Shown: positions 44,113 through 53,234 of the stretch, in pieces
Layout of the letters: each line of letters opens with the position of its first letter
Numbering within the stretch: position 1 is the stretch's first letter
Source: a virus
IMG/VR virus record: IMGVR_UViG_3300029945_000001
Span: 1-64,000 of that record
Strand: one strand, 5' to 3'
Length of the DNA: 64,000 nucleotides
Position numbers and translations under genes: made by a program
The notes under the pieces: generated by a model
The model's input: the letters and a program-made list of their open reading frames with translations, nothing else
Database searches by the model: none
What the model was told of the DNA's origin: nothing

Positions 44113-46632
44113 ATGAGCGACAACAAACCGGTACGTTCATATACTGCTAAAAATATTATTACAGCTGGCGGACTTCTCCCTGTTAGGTTAACACCGACTC
44201 AGTTTATTACACATCTTAATACAAAAGGACAATTGCATCTTATTGGTGAACTAACATCTAATGCATTCGATGAGCATTTCTTGAAGTTTATCGATCATGG
44301 CGAACGCCCGCCTCTTACTATTGTTCTTATTAAAGATATTAAGAATGAAACATATCAGATGATTATTAAAGACAATGGTCGTGGTATTCCTATCGAATCT
44401 TTGTTTGATAGTATTTGTGTTCTTCATACGTCTGGCAAATTCGATATCGAAGGTAATGCTACAACATATGCTTCTACTGGTGGTCAGTTCGGTATTGGTG
44501 CTAAAGCTGCTACTGGCGCTAGTAAAGATTTTAAAGGTATTACCATGACAGAAGATGGATATGCTTCTGTCTATGCACATCAAGGTAATCCTGATCAAAT
44601 CATTATAGATAAATCTGTAAAGCCAAAAGAAAGTGGTTATTGTACTATCTTTGAATTTGATAAATTAATTTTAAGTGAAATTAATACTTTTAGTTCTACT
44701 GGTTATTTAGAACTGTTATTTAAGTTGAGAGCACTGGGATACTTTAAAACAAATAACATTATCTTTAAGAGTATTATTAATTCCGTCCCTAATAATTTCT
44801 GGAAAAAAGGTCCTGTCGAATCTATGGCATATATTGATTCTATTATTAATAAAGCCACTACTGAATATTCATCACTCGATGACACAGATACCATTAGTTA
44901 TTTAAGATCATATTTAAATATTAATCGTCCTTTTGTTTGGGAACTAAAGTTAGATGCTAAGGATGGCGATTCTTATATGTTTAATATTGAAATGTATTAT
45001 ACTAAAATGAATGATAAAAGTAAGTTCTTATCATTTGTAAATAATATTCAAATCGATGATAATGAAAGCACACACAATTCTACTATAGAAAAAGTATTAA
45101 AGAAAATTATGGGACCGATGATACTGGATGAAGCTATTAAGAAATTCTTTATGTCTAATATGTATACCATACCACTTTATTATGCTATCAATATGTTTGT
45201 TAAGTATGCTAAACTTGCCGGTAGTACTAAGCATGGTTACTATGATGATAACTTTGAAAAAGTATATACCAAAGTACTTCATGAACTATTTCAACAAAAT
45301 ATAGAAAAGGTTAATACATTATTCTCACTTATTAAAGACGATGTTGAACGCCTGTACAATATTAGTATTCTTGGTAAAACAGAACGTCCTAGAACATCTG
45401 CTCGATTTTATGAGAATCTAAATTTTCCTAATAAGTTTGTGAACTGTATGGAACCAGGTCATCCTGATTCTGAATTAATTTTGGTTGAGGGCGATTCTGC
45501 TAAAAATGTCGAAGGTCGTAATAGTAAATACCAAGCTATTTATGCATTACGTGGCGTTCCTATGAATGCTTTAAAATTAATGCGAAATCAACCTGGCGAT
45601 CCTAGTGCTTTTAGAAGTCCTGAGATTCTTAAGAAACTAAAAGCAAATGATATCTTTTATGACATTATGACTATTTTAAATATTGATCTTCATAACTTCG
45701 ATGTTACAAAACTTAATTTTCGTAAAATTATTATTGCAACAGATGCTGATGAACATGGCTACCATATCGCTTCTTTGTTAATTGGTAACCTATATGCAAT
45801 GTGTCCTAAACTCATTGAGACTGGTATGGTTCATGTGGCTATGCCTCCTCTTTATGGTTTGAAATATAAAGGTGATAAGTCTACTAAAGATAAAATTATT
45901 TATTTGCGAGACAGTGATGCTGTTACAGAATGGATGGCTAATGTTATTTATAGAGAAGCTCTTTCAATTTCATATGATTTCAAGGGAAAACGATATACAT
46001 TTACTGATGTTGATTATATTGGATCTATTAAGAAGATTATGGATATTGGAAACATGATGCAGAATATTTCTAATGAACTCAATATTGATCTACAGATCCT
46101 TGAAATGTTAACGCATGTTACAAAATATTTAGAATATGGTTGTGTCGATGTGAATAAAATTAAAGAAATATTATCAATCGATAATACGATGGAATCTATC
46201 AATATTCATTATCATGAAAAGACACATAATCTTATTTTTGAAATTGGTAGAGAAGATATCTCTATTCCTCTTTATAATGTCAGAGAACGTTTATATGAAT
46301 CTATTCTTCCTGTTTTGAATGAAATTGGTTGGAAAGAAGGTTTACAGTTTTATGTGACGACAAATCACAATCCTAATTATATCGATTATCCTGTTTCTAT
46401 TATGCAACTTTATACTATTCTTAAATCATTTGATAAATATGTTGAATTAGAGAGATATAAAGGTCTTGGTAGTATGAATCCTTCTGACCTTGGTCGTATC
46501 TATAGTAATCCGAACAGTCGTCGTATTTTCCAAATAACATCTGTTGGAAGTATAAATGATATTTACAATATGTTAGGAGGTCAGAGTGATACACGTAAGG
46601 ACATTTTTAACAAGCCTGAAGCTCAGTACTGA
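44113..46632 (+). CDS. Type II DNA topoisomerase, GyrB/ParE-like subunit
   Basis: I choose the ATG at 44113 (MSDNKPVRSY) with AAGGAAG upstream; an in-frame ATG at 44062 has a weak site. GHKL ATPase motifs: ELTSNAFDE, DNGRGIP and TGGQFGIGAK. Toprim: LVEGDSAKN and ATDADEHGYH. The C-terminal ERYKGLGSMNPSDLGR is the GyrB hallmark. Odd point: the metal motif, DADVDG in bacteria, is DADEHG, so the third Asp is replaced by His while the first two remain. 839 aa. Works with the GyrA-like subunit at 48192. T4 also encodes its own type II enzyme. The last 47 bases overlap the next gene. Confidence 0.92.
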   Translation: MSDNKPVRSYTAKNIITAGGLLPVRLTPTQFITHLNTKGQLHLIGELTSNAFDEHFLKFIDHGERPPLTIVLIKDIKNETYQMIIKDNGRGIPIESLFDSICVLHTSGKFDIEGNATTYASTGGQFGIGAKAATGASKDFKGITMTEDGYASVYAHQGNPDQIIIDKSVKPKESGYCTIFEFDKLILSEINTFSSTGYLELLFKLRALGYFKTNNIIFKSIINSVPNNFWKKGPVESMAYIDSIINKATTEYSSLDDTDTISYLRSYLNINRPFVWELKLDAKDGDSYMFNIEMYYTKMNDKSKFLSFVNNIQIDDNESTHNSTIEKVLKKIMGPMILDEAIKKFFMSNMYTIPLYYAINMFVKYAKLAGSTKHGYYDDNFEKVYTKVLHELFQQNIEKVNTLFSLIKDDVERLYNISILGKTERPRTSARFYENLNFPNKFVNCMEPGHPDSELILVEGDSAKNVEGRNSKYQAIYALRGVPMNALKLMRNQPGDPSAFRSPEILKKLKANDIFYDIMTILNIDLHNFDVTKLNFRKIIIATDADEHGYHIASLLIGNLYAMCPKLIETGMVHVAMPPLYGLKYKGDKSTKDKIIYLRDSDAVTEWMANVIYREALSISYDFKGKRYTFTDVDYIGSIKKIMDIGNMMQNISNELNIDLQILEMLTHVTKYLEYGCVDVNKIKEILSIDNTMESINIHYHEKTHNLIFEIGREDISIPLYNVRERLYESILPVLNEIGWKEGLQFYVTTNHNPNYIDYPVSIMQLYTILKSFDKYVELERYKGLGSMNPSDLGRIYSNPNSRRIFQITSVGSINDIYNMLGGQSDTRKDIFNKPEAQY

Positions 46633-47596
46633 TAATAATTGTAATATTAATGAACAGGAATGTACAGAAATAATAGATAATGACATTACTGGTATTCTTA
46701 ATAAACTGAATAATGGAAATTATTTAAACATGGAAGCCAATGATAAAGAGATGTTGGATTGTATTCAACATCTCTTTAAAGATGATAAGTTCTTTAAAAA
46801 ATATGATCTTAAATATGAAGAATCACATTTAGAAAATTATGAATTTAATAAGAGTTTAAGATACAATTTACGATTAGAGAAACTTATAACTGAATTATAT
46901 GTTGGAGAAACGCAACGAACTTCTTTAAGCCATATTGTTAGAGCTCTAGAGAAAAATAATAGTACTCGTACATCATTAATTAATATGATCTATGTTCTAC
47001 GAGAAGCTAGTACTGTACTTCATCAATATCCCGATATTGTTAATATTCCTAAGATAAGCGAAATCACTAGATTAGATAATGAGAATATTTTAATACGGAA
47101 TAATTTTAGAAAAAGTAGACCAACTGGAAAGATTAATGAAATCATTCATATTAAAAGATCTGATAGGCAATCAACTATTAAAGAAATATTAAATTGTTTG
47201 ATTTTATTGTTCTATACATCTTCTAGATTTACTATTGAAGATTTTAGTTTAAATGTGAAAATACGAGCACTTATACTAGAATACATTTCTGTTATAAGAG
47301 CAAACAATTATAATAATGTCAATATACATGCACATCGATATATCGTAAGATTGTTAAATCTCATTAATGTTGAATATAAAGATAATGTAGAACAAGATAA
47401 AATGAGTTATGAAGATTTTGAAAAATATATATTTAATACTATTTTAATATCTACAAATATTATATATAAAACATTCTTAGTTTTCATATTTGGACAGTTT
47501 TATTTACATACGGATGAAGAAACATTTAGAAAAGATTGGTGTTTGTTAGATCAGTCACTAGTTGATTATAGTACTAGATATATATTACTTAAGTGA
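46586..47596 (+). CDS. Hypothetical protein, GTG start nested in the topoisomerase gene (336 aa)
   Basis: GTG at 46586 with a very strong site AGGAGG 5 bases upstream; the reading frame overlaps the GyrB-like gene by 47 bases, so translation is tightly coupled. Helical and basic/acidic alternating, with IRALILEYISVIRANNYN and YIFNTILISTNIIYKTF. No domain recognised. Tail end carries an early-promoter-like motif within its codons. A topoisomerase partner is suggested only by coupling. Confidence 0.65.
   Translation: MIHVRTFLTSLKLSTDNNCNINEQECTEIIDNDITGILNKLNNGNYLNMEANDKEMLDCIQHLFKDDKFFKKYDLKYEESHLENYEFNKSLRYNLRLEKLITELYVGETQRTSLSHIVRALEKNNSTRTSLINMIYVLREASTVLHQYPDIVNIPKISEITRLDNENILIRNNFRKSRPTGKINEIIHIKRSDRQSTIKEILNCLILLFYTSSRFTIEDFSLNVKIRALILEYISVIRANNYNNVNIHAHRYIVRLLNLINVEYKDNVEQDKMSYEDFEKYIFNTILISTNIIYKTFLVFIFGQFYLHTDEETFRKDWCLLDQSLVDYSTRYILLK
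47576..47595 (+). promoter_or_regulatory. Putative early promoter (TATATTAC type) in a gene end
   Basis: AGATATATATTACTTAAGTG overlaps the last codons of the gene at 46586. It lies 65 bases before the ATG at 47660 and matches the site at 4700 over 16 bases. Confidence 0.5.
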
Positions 47597-47659
47597 AACA
47601 AGTTTACTTCTTAAGTAAACAAACTTAAACTGACAGCAGATTCCGAAGGACCACACCGG

Positions 47660-48085
47660 ATGCGCCTTTTTATCCTGAAAAGAGAAGTGGTTGGTACTAG
47701 CCATTATCTCGGTCGCATAGTGCGACTACTCTTCTACTGCCTCCGTGTTTCTAATGAAGATTATGTCAAGTCTTATTTTAATTATGGTGAATCTCTTGGT
47801 TGGCAGAATGATGCTATTATTCAACAGAAGAACAATCATGGAAAATGTCTAAAAAACCCGAATGGTCAAATTACCTTTCCGAAGGCTATTTTCACTATTG
47901 TTAGCATTTTAAATCTTCGTATCAAGGACATTACATTTACTCTTGAGAAATCGGATGGTACTGAATTTGTTGTTTCTTATAATGACAAAATAGAGGATCT
48001 GGAAAAGAGACTCAATGCGCCTCCGGCTCCTGAAGATCCCGCAGAAGAACAAAATCCAACCTATGGCAATAATCGACTTTTATAA
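47660..48085 (+). CDS. Hypothetical protein (141 aa)
   Basis: GAAGGA 9 bases before the ATG. The first 30 residues (MRLFILKREVVGTSHYLGRI) are moderately hydrophobic and basic. A middle section is Asn/Lys-rich. The end is Pro/Glu-rich (APPAPEDPAEEQNP). Codon use in the first part is GC-richer than in flanking genes, like the other small genes behind TATATTAC promoters. No domain recognised. Confidence 0.55.
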   Translation: MRLFILKREVVGTSHYLGRIVRLLFYCLRVSNEDYVKSYFNYGESLGWQNDAIIQQKNNHGKCLKNPNGQITFPKAIFTIVSILNLRIKDITFTLEKSDGTEFVVSYNDKIEDLEKRLNAPPAPEDPAEEQNPTYGNNRLL

Positions 48086-48100
48086 GACATAATGACATAT

Positions 48101-48130
48101 ATGGAAGAGCACCTATAGGTGCTCTTCCAT
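48101..48130 (+). terminator. Perfect palindrome hairpin terminator
   Basis: 15 + 15 base perfect inverted repeat (ATGGAAGAGCACCTA), then TATGTTTTTACTACTTTTG. Confidence 0.8.
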
Positions 48131-48191
48131 TATGTTTTTACTACTTTTGAGTATTATATAATCCAACATACATTAGGGAAAAGTAGATCGA

Positions 48192-50354
48192 ATGGAAGAC
48201 ATTTCCGCATCTGATACTATTCTCGATTTTACTAAAAAGTTTGGAACTGGATTAATTGATAAAACATTTCCTAATAAATTTGATGGACTCAAAGACGGCC
48301 AGCGTCGTATCTTTTGGTCGTTGAGAAATGATATGAATGATATTATTCCGAGTAGTCAATTAATTGCAAGTACTATTAAATATCATCCACACGGTGATGC
48401 TACTATTTATGAAACTGCTGTTAGACTAGCACAGAATTTTAATTGTAATCCTCCACTTATTGCATTTGAATCTTCCGTGGGTACTTATTCAAATCCTATA
48501 CCTGCCAAAGGTCGATATACAAAATCAAGAATACCCGATTATACAAAAGATCTTTTTTACAAATCAATTGATATTAATACTTTACCGAAAAGATTATCCG
48601 ATACCCATAGTGGTTATGAAGTTGAGTATTATATTCCTACTATTCCTTTGGCTTTGTATTTTGGAAGTGACTCTATTGGATTTGGTTATAATAGCGAAAT
48701 CATGTCTAGGAACTTAGGTGATATTTGTGATATCGTTATTGCATATGCAAACCATAGAAAGAATAGTCCTATATCACCATTTGATTATACTAAGATTGTA
48801 GAATTGTTCTTACCGGATACTCCTATTGACAATATACTTATTAATAGAGAAGAACTTATTGAAAAATACAAACATGGTATGTTTAATGCACAATCTATTA
48901 TTAGTGGTACTGTAAAACTGTGCAGTAATAAAATCATTATTTATACCCTTCCATATGGAACTCCTTATGGTTCTATTATGGAAACTATGTTAGCATTAAT
49001 GAAAGTTAAAAATGGTTGGTATGATCGTAATATTGAAAGAATCACAGATAATTCATCAGAAAGAAATATTGGTAATCTTGTCATTGAGTTAAAGCCAAAT
49101 AGAAATGTATTTGAAGCATGGTCAATGATCTCTAAGAAAATATCATTTACAGGATCATTAAATCCAAATAATCATTTCTCTGAATATGGTTCTATTTTGA
49201 AAATAAGCCCCATTGCATTATTACGATATTGGTATGAAGCACGGTGTAACATTCTTATTTCTTCTAAGAAATATAAAATCTCTAAATTAACGACAGAATT
49301 GCGACAGCTTAATGCATTATTACTTATTTGTGACCATACCGATGAAGTTATCAAAATCATTAAAAATAACAATACCATAGAAGCTATTAAACTCTTTAGA
49401 AGTAAATTTCAGTTAACGACGTATCAGGCTTATTATATCCATAAAGCTCCTCTTAATACATTAGGAAAAGATTCAAAAGAAGAACTTCTTAATGCATTAA
49501 GAATCACAGAAAACAATATCGAAAAGATACTAACATCATTTAAAAATATTGATAATGAAATAGCTGAAGAAGCGCAATATATGAAAGATAAATATACTGT
49601 AAAAAGAAAATGTATTAGTCATAAATTTATTGGATATGTGAAAGTTGATGGTGGAAATATTCAGTTTGAGAATACAAAAGAAATTTATGATATTCTAAAT
49701 GACTTTCCTAAATCTCGTATTGAAATTTATACGTATAACGGATCTCATATGTTTCATGTCAATGCTCAAGAAAAGATAAATGAAAATATAACAATTAAAT
49801 ATACTGATGGTGATCATTATTCATTACCGACAAATTCTATTTACACTATAAATATTGCAGATGGTGCAGCATGTTGTGTTAAGGGATTTCAGCCAGGATT
49901 CAGAAGTAGTGGATATTTTTACACTTCTCATACTGCAAAGATGATCTGTAAAGATGGTACTATCTTAACTGGAAAGATCGATGATCATATTTCTTTAAAG
50001 AAGACTATTTGTAGAGGTGCAAATACTGATATCATATATGTTTATCCAGAAAATAAGAATGATCATTTTATTATTTCGATGAATGATGATCTAGAATTAA
50101 CAAATACTGTTACTATTCAAAGGATCAGACCTACAACTACTAAAATACAGATGAGAATGAAAGGTAAAAATTATATTACTCATTCTAACATAAGTAAAGA
50201 TGTTTTCTTTAATTTGTTCTCTCAGTGTATCAATAGAACCTCTGCACGAATCATTGTGTTCAAAGATCTCAACAAACTCATGGAAGATAAAGATGTTTTT
50301 AGGATAGATATAAACACTATGAAGAAATATAATAAACTTATCGAAGTTATCTAG
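48192..50354 (+). CDS. Type II DNA topoisomerase, GyrA/ParC-like subunit
   Basis: AGGGAAAAG upstream of the ATG. N-terminal winged-helix and tower region: DGLKDGQRRIFWSL, TIKYHPHGDA, and the catalytic Tyr at 109 in PAKGRYTKSR (GyrA ARYTE-R). A later AYHIH-like TYQAYYIHKAPL and a degenerate C-terminal region follow. I find no GyrA-box (QRRGGKG), so DNA wrapping and negative supercoiling are doubtful. Decatenation or relaxation, as for T4 topoisomerase or topo IV, is more likely. 720 aa, a little short of GyrA. Pairs with the GyrB-like gene at 44113, separated by two unknown genes. Confidence 0.9.
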   Translation: MEDISASDTILDFTKKFGTGLIDKTFPNKFDGLKDGQRRIFWSLRNDMNDIIPSSQLIASTIKYHPHGDATIYETAVRLAQNFNCNPPLIAFESSVGTYSNPIPAKGRYTKSRIPDYTKDLFYKSIDINTLPKRLSDTHSGYEVEYYIPTIPLALYFGSDSIGFGYNSEIMSRNLGDICDIVIAYANHRKNSPISPFDYTKIVELFLPDTPIDNILINREELIEKYKHGMFNAQSIISGTVKLCSNKIIIYTLPYGTPYGSIMETMLALMKVKNGWYDRNIERITDNSSERNIGNLVIELKPNRNVFEAWSMISKKISFTGSLNPNNHFSEYGSILKISPIALLRYWYEARCNILISSKKYKISKLTTELRQLNALLLICDHTDEVIKIIKNNNTIEAIKLFRSKFQLTTYQAYYIHKAPLNTLGKDSKEELLNALRITENNIEKILTSFKNIDNEIAEEAQYMKDKYTVKRKCISHKFIGYVKVDGGNIQFENTKEIYDILNDFPKSRIEIYTYNGSHMFHVNAQEKINENITIKYTDGDHYSLPTNSIYTINIADGAACCVKGFQPGFRSSGYFYTSHTAKMICKDGTILTGKIDDHISLKKTICRGANTDIIYVYPENKNDHFIISMNDDLELTNTVTIQRIRPTTTKIQMRMKGKNYITHSNISKDVFFNLFSQCINRTSARIIVFKDLNKLMEDKDVFRIDINTMKKYNKLIEVI

Positions 50355-50361
50355 ATGACAT

Positions 50362-50401
50362 GTGAAGGAGACAGTCACATATATGTGACTGTCTCCTTCA
50401 C
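50362..50401 (+). terminator. Long perfect hairpin terminator
   Basis: 19-bp stem (GTGAAGGAGACAGTCACAT) with a 2-base centre, 7 bases after the topoisomerase stop and about 20 bases before the start of the protease gene. The protease ribosome site lies just past it. Confidence 0.8.
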
Positions 50402-50422
50402 GAACACGAAAGGGAAAAACAA

Positions 50423-51019
50423 TTGACAACGATCGGAGTATTCGTTTCTAGAGATGGTAATACTATTGCAGTTGATAAAAAAATATCAGTAGGAAGCTAT
50501 ACTACATTTGAACTATCTAAATATACTGAAATATATGATCAAAAGATGAACAAGTTAGTTCTTATCTGTATTGGTACTATGGTTGTATCTGAAATAATTA
50601 TTAATGAAATAAAAGAAATCATAAATAATAATGAAATACTTATTGAAGATATAAATATTTTAAAGTTAAATATTCTAAATGATATTTTGAAATCAATAAA
50701 TAAAATAATAAATGATATAGATAGTATAACTTATTCAGATAATGGATTGGTATTATTAGTATCTAGGGATTCTGTACTTTTAATATGTAAAAATAAAGAT
50801 AAAAAAGCATTTGTTATAGAACCATCGAGTTCGTTATTTCAAAATAACTATATTGCAACATTTGGTTCAGGTTGTACATTATTAAAAATGGCATCAGACT
50901 TTCTCGATGAGTATGACACGGTTAAAAAAGGAAGTAAAGAATATTTTACTAAAGCTTTTGTAAAAGTAGCTATATATGATAAAGCAACCTCTTCTAATAT
51001 TGATTATATTACATTCTGA
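50423..51019 (+). CDS. HslV/20S-proteasome-beta-like threonine protease (TTG start)
   Basis: TTG start with AAAGGGA 8 bases upstream. After Met removal the chain begins TTIGVFVSRDGNTIAVD, parallel to HslV (TTIVSVRRNGHVVIAGD). Thr1, Gly11 and Asp17 are kept, and Lys32 (LSKYTEIYD) corresponds to HslV Lys33. Later YIATFGSGCTLLKMASDFL matches HslV IAIGSGGPYAQAAARAL, the other hallmark. All elements of the Thr1 active site seem present, so catalysis is plausible. 198 aa against HslV 176. No HslU-like ATPase is visible in the window; it may use the host's or an unseen partner. Lies between topoisomerase and an RNAP fragment. Confidence 0.75.
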   Translation: MTTIGVFVSRDGNTIAVDKKISVGSYTTFELSKYTEIYDQKMNKLVLICIGTMVVSEIIINEIKEIINNNEILIEDINILKLNILNDILKSINKIINDIDSITYSDNGLVLLVSRDSVLLICKNKDKKAFVIEPSSSLFQNNYIATFGSGCTLLKMASDFLDEYDTVKKGSKEYFTKAFVKVAIYDKATSSNIDYITF

Positions 51020-51026
51020 CACGACT

Positions 51027-51052
51027 CGGTGAGTGGATAATTCCACTCACCG
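51027..51052 (+). terminator. Hairpin terminator
   Basis: 11-bp stem (CGGTGAGTGGA) with a TAAT loop, 7 bases after the protease stop; then a T-rich run. Confidence 0.8.
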
Positions 51053-51110
51053 CAGTTATATTTTTTATCAAAAAACTATTTTATGATTTACGCATAATTA
51101 AGAGGGCATA

Positions 51111-51770
51111 ATGACAAATAGAAAAGCAGCACAAGACTGGTTTTTTAATTTATTGAAAAGTGTCGATGATACTGATGTGAATGTTAAATTTTATGAAAAG
51201 AAGTTTGGTAACATGGATGATAAAATGTTTGATAAATATATGAAAGATTTACAAGACGGAAAAACAAAACTATATTTCTATACCCCACCTAAAGTCGTTA
51301 ATATAAATACTGCCAAAGTTATTGCTGCCGCCGAAAAAATAGGTCTCAAATTATTTGAAAGATTGTTATTGTGGGATCATGTCACTAAAAGATATATCCT
51401 TACTCCTCAAGAATATCTTGTTGTTGATTTACCAGTTAGACCACAGAAACAATATCTCGATGATAAGATCTCATTACCGGAAGGTGATACTAAAATATCA
51501 ACAACATCTGGACAGGTTATGAAGCCTGATAAAGGATCTTCTATCGCAATCGTTGAATTACAAACTATATTGTCAAAAGGTTTAAAGAGTTCTGCATACG
51601 AATTGATGAGAGTTCGTGGTGGTGATATCTATGCTTATGCTAATCTTAAAAGTCAATTAGAAGAAACTGGTAGTGCTACATTGGATTCTATTCCTGATGA
51701 TTCTAGAGCTAGAAGTAATGAAATTCTAAAAGCATACTTTACTGGTATGCACCTTGGGACCAATCTATAA
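51111..51770 (+). CDS. Probable RNA polymerase beta subunit C-terminal end (219 aa)
   Basis: GAGGG 5 bases before the ATG, and a TTTTATGATTTACGC element upstream. Alignment with the end of bacterial beta: MDDKMFDKYMKDLQDGKTK...YTPP (E. coli [24 protein letters not shown]), EYLVVDLPVRPQKQYLDDKIS (MYMLKLNHLVDDKMH), then GQVMKPDKGSSIAIVELQTI and ELMRVRGGDIY ([34 protein letters not shown]). The catalytic-centre part of beta (DbD, GDKMAGRHG loop) is not here. It would be a very small C-terminal piece, so beta may be in three or more parts. The assignment rests on pattern alone. Confidence 0.55.
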   Translation: MTNRKAAQDWFFNLLKSVDDTDVNVKFYEKKFGNMDDKMFDKYMKDLQDGKTKLYFYTPPKVVNINTAKVIAAAEKIGLKLFERLLLWDHVTKRYILTPQEYLVVDLPVRPQKQYLDDKISLPEGDTKISTTSGQVMKPDKGSSIAIVELQTILSKGLKSSAYELMRVRGGDIYAYANLKSQLEETGSATLDSIPDDSRARSNEILKAYFTGMHLGTNL

Positions 51771-53152
51771 TGGCTAGTACATCAGCTGATCTGAGTGTTA
51801 TAAGTAATGCTTTGGCTGCTACTGCAAAAGCAGAAAGTGCTGTTGCTCAACTAACAGGATCTACAGCATTAAGTGCTTCTGCATCCGATTTAATGTCTAT
51901 TGCTAAAACAACAAAAGCTATTGCAAATACGACGAATACAGTATTGGCTACCCTGAAGACGACAACGAGCGATCCTTTATCTGGCGGTTATACACAATCA
52001 AAAGCTTATTCTGGTTCATTTGTTACTAAGAAAACTTCATCAAATACTGGACTAGTTGATTTTGCTATTGGGGCTGCTGCTGTAGCCCAAATAACATCGA
52101 GATTGACAAGTTCTCAAATAGGTAGTGTTTCTAGTATATCATCTTCTATGTCAAGTATGCTTTCTACTCAATCTGGATATTTGAGTTCATTGGCCTCAAC
52201 TATTACTACAGATGCTAAACTTGCTACTTCTTTAGCTAACATAGCTAGTGGAGTTGCATCACAATTAAAGATGTTTAAACAATCTGGATTAGTAGCTCTT
52301 GGTGCTACCGCTGCCGTATTAGGGACTGGATATATTGCGAGTTCATTATCTTTATCTACAGCATCTATATCGTCTAGTAGTTTTACTTCATTTTTAAAAC
52401 AGGCAACGGCAGTATTTTCTTCCGTTGCTAATGCAACTGTTGCTATAGAAAAATGCTATCAAACATTAACATCATCTTGTACAGATAGTTCTGGTAAATG
52501 CATAAGCGGTGTACCAAGAACAGCATCTTCATCAACATACTCTTCGTTAACAACTATAACTCAAAAAGTATCAGTCTCTGCTAGTACGGCAACTATACCA
52601 ACAACAACCGATTATAGTACGACACAAAATACCTTTAATACTACATTAACATTAAATATAGAAAATGGATTTACAACATTGGTAGAACCTATGTTAACTG
52701 ATAGTTCGTTTAATAGTACATCTATTAACGTCGTAAAATCATTATTGATGTCGGTATGTAAAAGAGGCGATGTCTATATGGCATATATTCTTATAAATGC
52801 AATAGGTGGTAAAAATGTCACTAATCCGGTTGCCATGATAAATTATATTCTTAAAAATGAACATATTACATCATCTGAAGATCCTACATCAAGCTCAACT
52901 TCTACAGATAGTAATATTAATACATATACAGCAGATGAATATACTACATATATAAATGAAATAATGACATTAACAAACGTATCACAATCACAATTATATA
53001 ATTCAAAATCAAATTCTAGTTTATATAACTATAAAACGGTTGAAGCATCATCATCTTCGACAGTAACGAATTCTTTATTGACATCAGAGGTTGTTAAATT
53101 GGTATCTGCTGCAAGTTCAACAAACTCGTCTTCTAATGCAATAACAGCATGA
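51770..53152 (+). CDS. Ser/Thr/Ala-rich low-complexity protein (460 aa)
   Basis: ATG overlaps the stop of the RNAP-end gene by one base (TAATG), so the two are coupled. Up to residue ~280 it is nearly all Ser, Thr, Ala, Leu and Gly (for example SSISSSMSSMLSTQSGYLSS), probably helical and amphipathic. A hydrophobic GLVALGATAAVLGTGYIASS is at ~residues 174-193. The C-terminal third is Ser/Thr/Asn-rich. No domain recognised. A virion surface or internal protein is plausible. Confidence 0.55.
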   Translation: MASTSADLSVISNALAATAKAESAVAQLTGSTALSASASDLMSIAKTTKAIANTTNTVLATLKTTTSDPLSGGYTQSKAYSGSFVTKKTSSNTGLVDFAIGAAAVAQITSRLTSSQIGSVSSISSSMSSMLSTQSGYLSSLASTITTDAKLATSLANIASGVASQLKMFKQSGLVALGATAAVLGTGYIASSLSLSTASISSSSFTSFLKQATAVFSSVANATVAIEKCYQTLTSSCTDSSGKCISGVPRTASSSTYSSLTTITQKVSVSASTATIPTTTDYSTTQNTFNTTLTLNIENGFTTLVEPMLTDSSFNSTSINVVKSLLMSVCKRGDVYMAYILINAIGGKNVTNPVAMINYILKNEHITSSEDPTSSSTSTDSNINTYTADEYTTYINEIMTLTNVSQSQLYNSKSNSSLYNYKTVEASSSSTVTNSLLTSEVVKLVSAASSTNSSSNAITA

Positions 53153-53164
53153 GACAGTATATCT

Positions 53165-53198
53165 TACTAGAGTGATGGCATATGCCATCACTCTAGTA
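53165..53198 (+). terminator. Perfect palindrome hairpin terminator
   Basis: 17 + 17 base perfect inverted repeat centred on GGCAT/ATGCC, 13 bases after the 460-aa gene. Confidence 0.8.
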
Positions 53199-53234
53199 GT
53201 ATACATTATACATAAAGTGTATTTCGATATGGTT

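Noticed and set aside
51000-51015. Isolated TATATTAC copies within genes (for example near 19303, 29636, 50176, 51006)
   Set aside because: They lack the flanking bases of the long motif and are expected by chance in AT-rich DNA.
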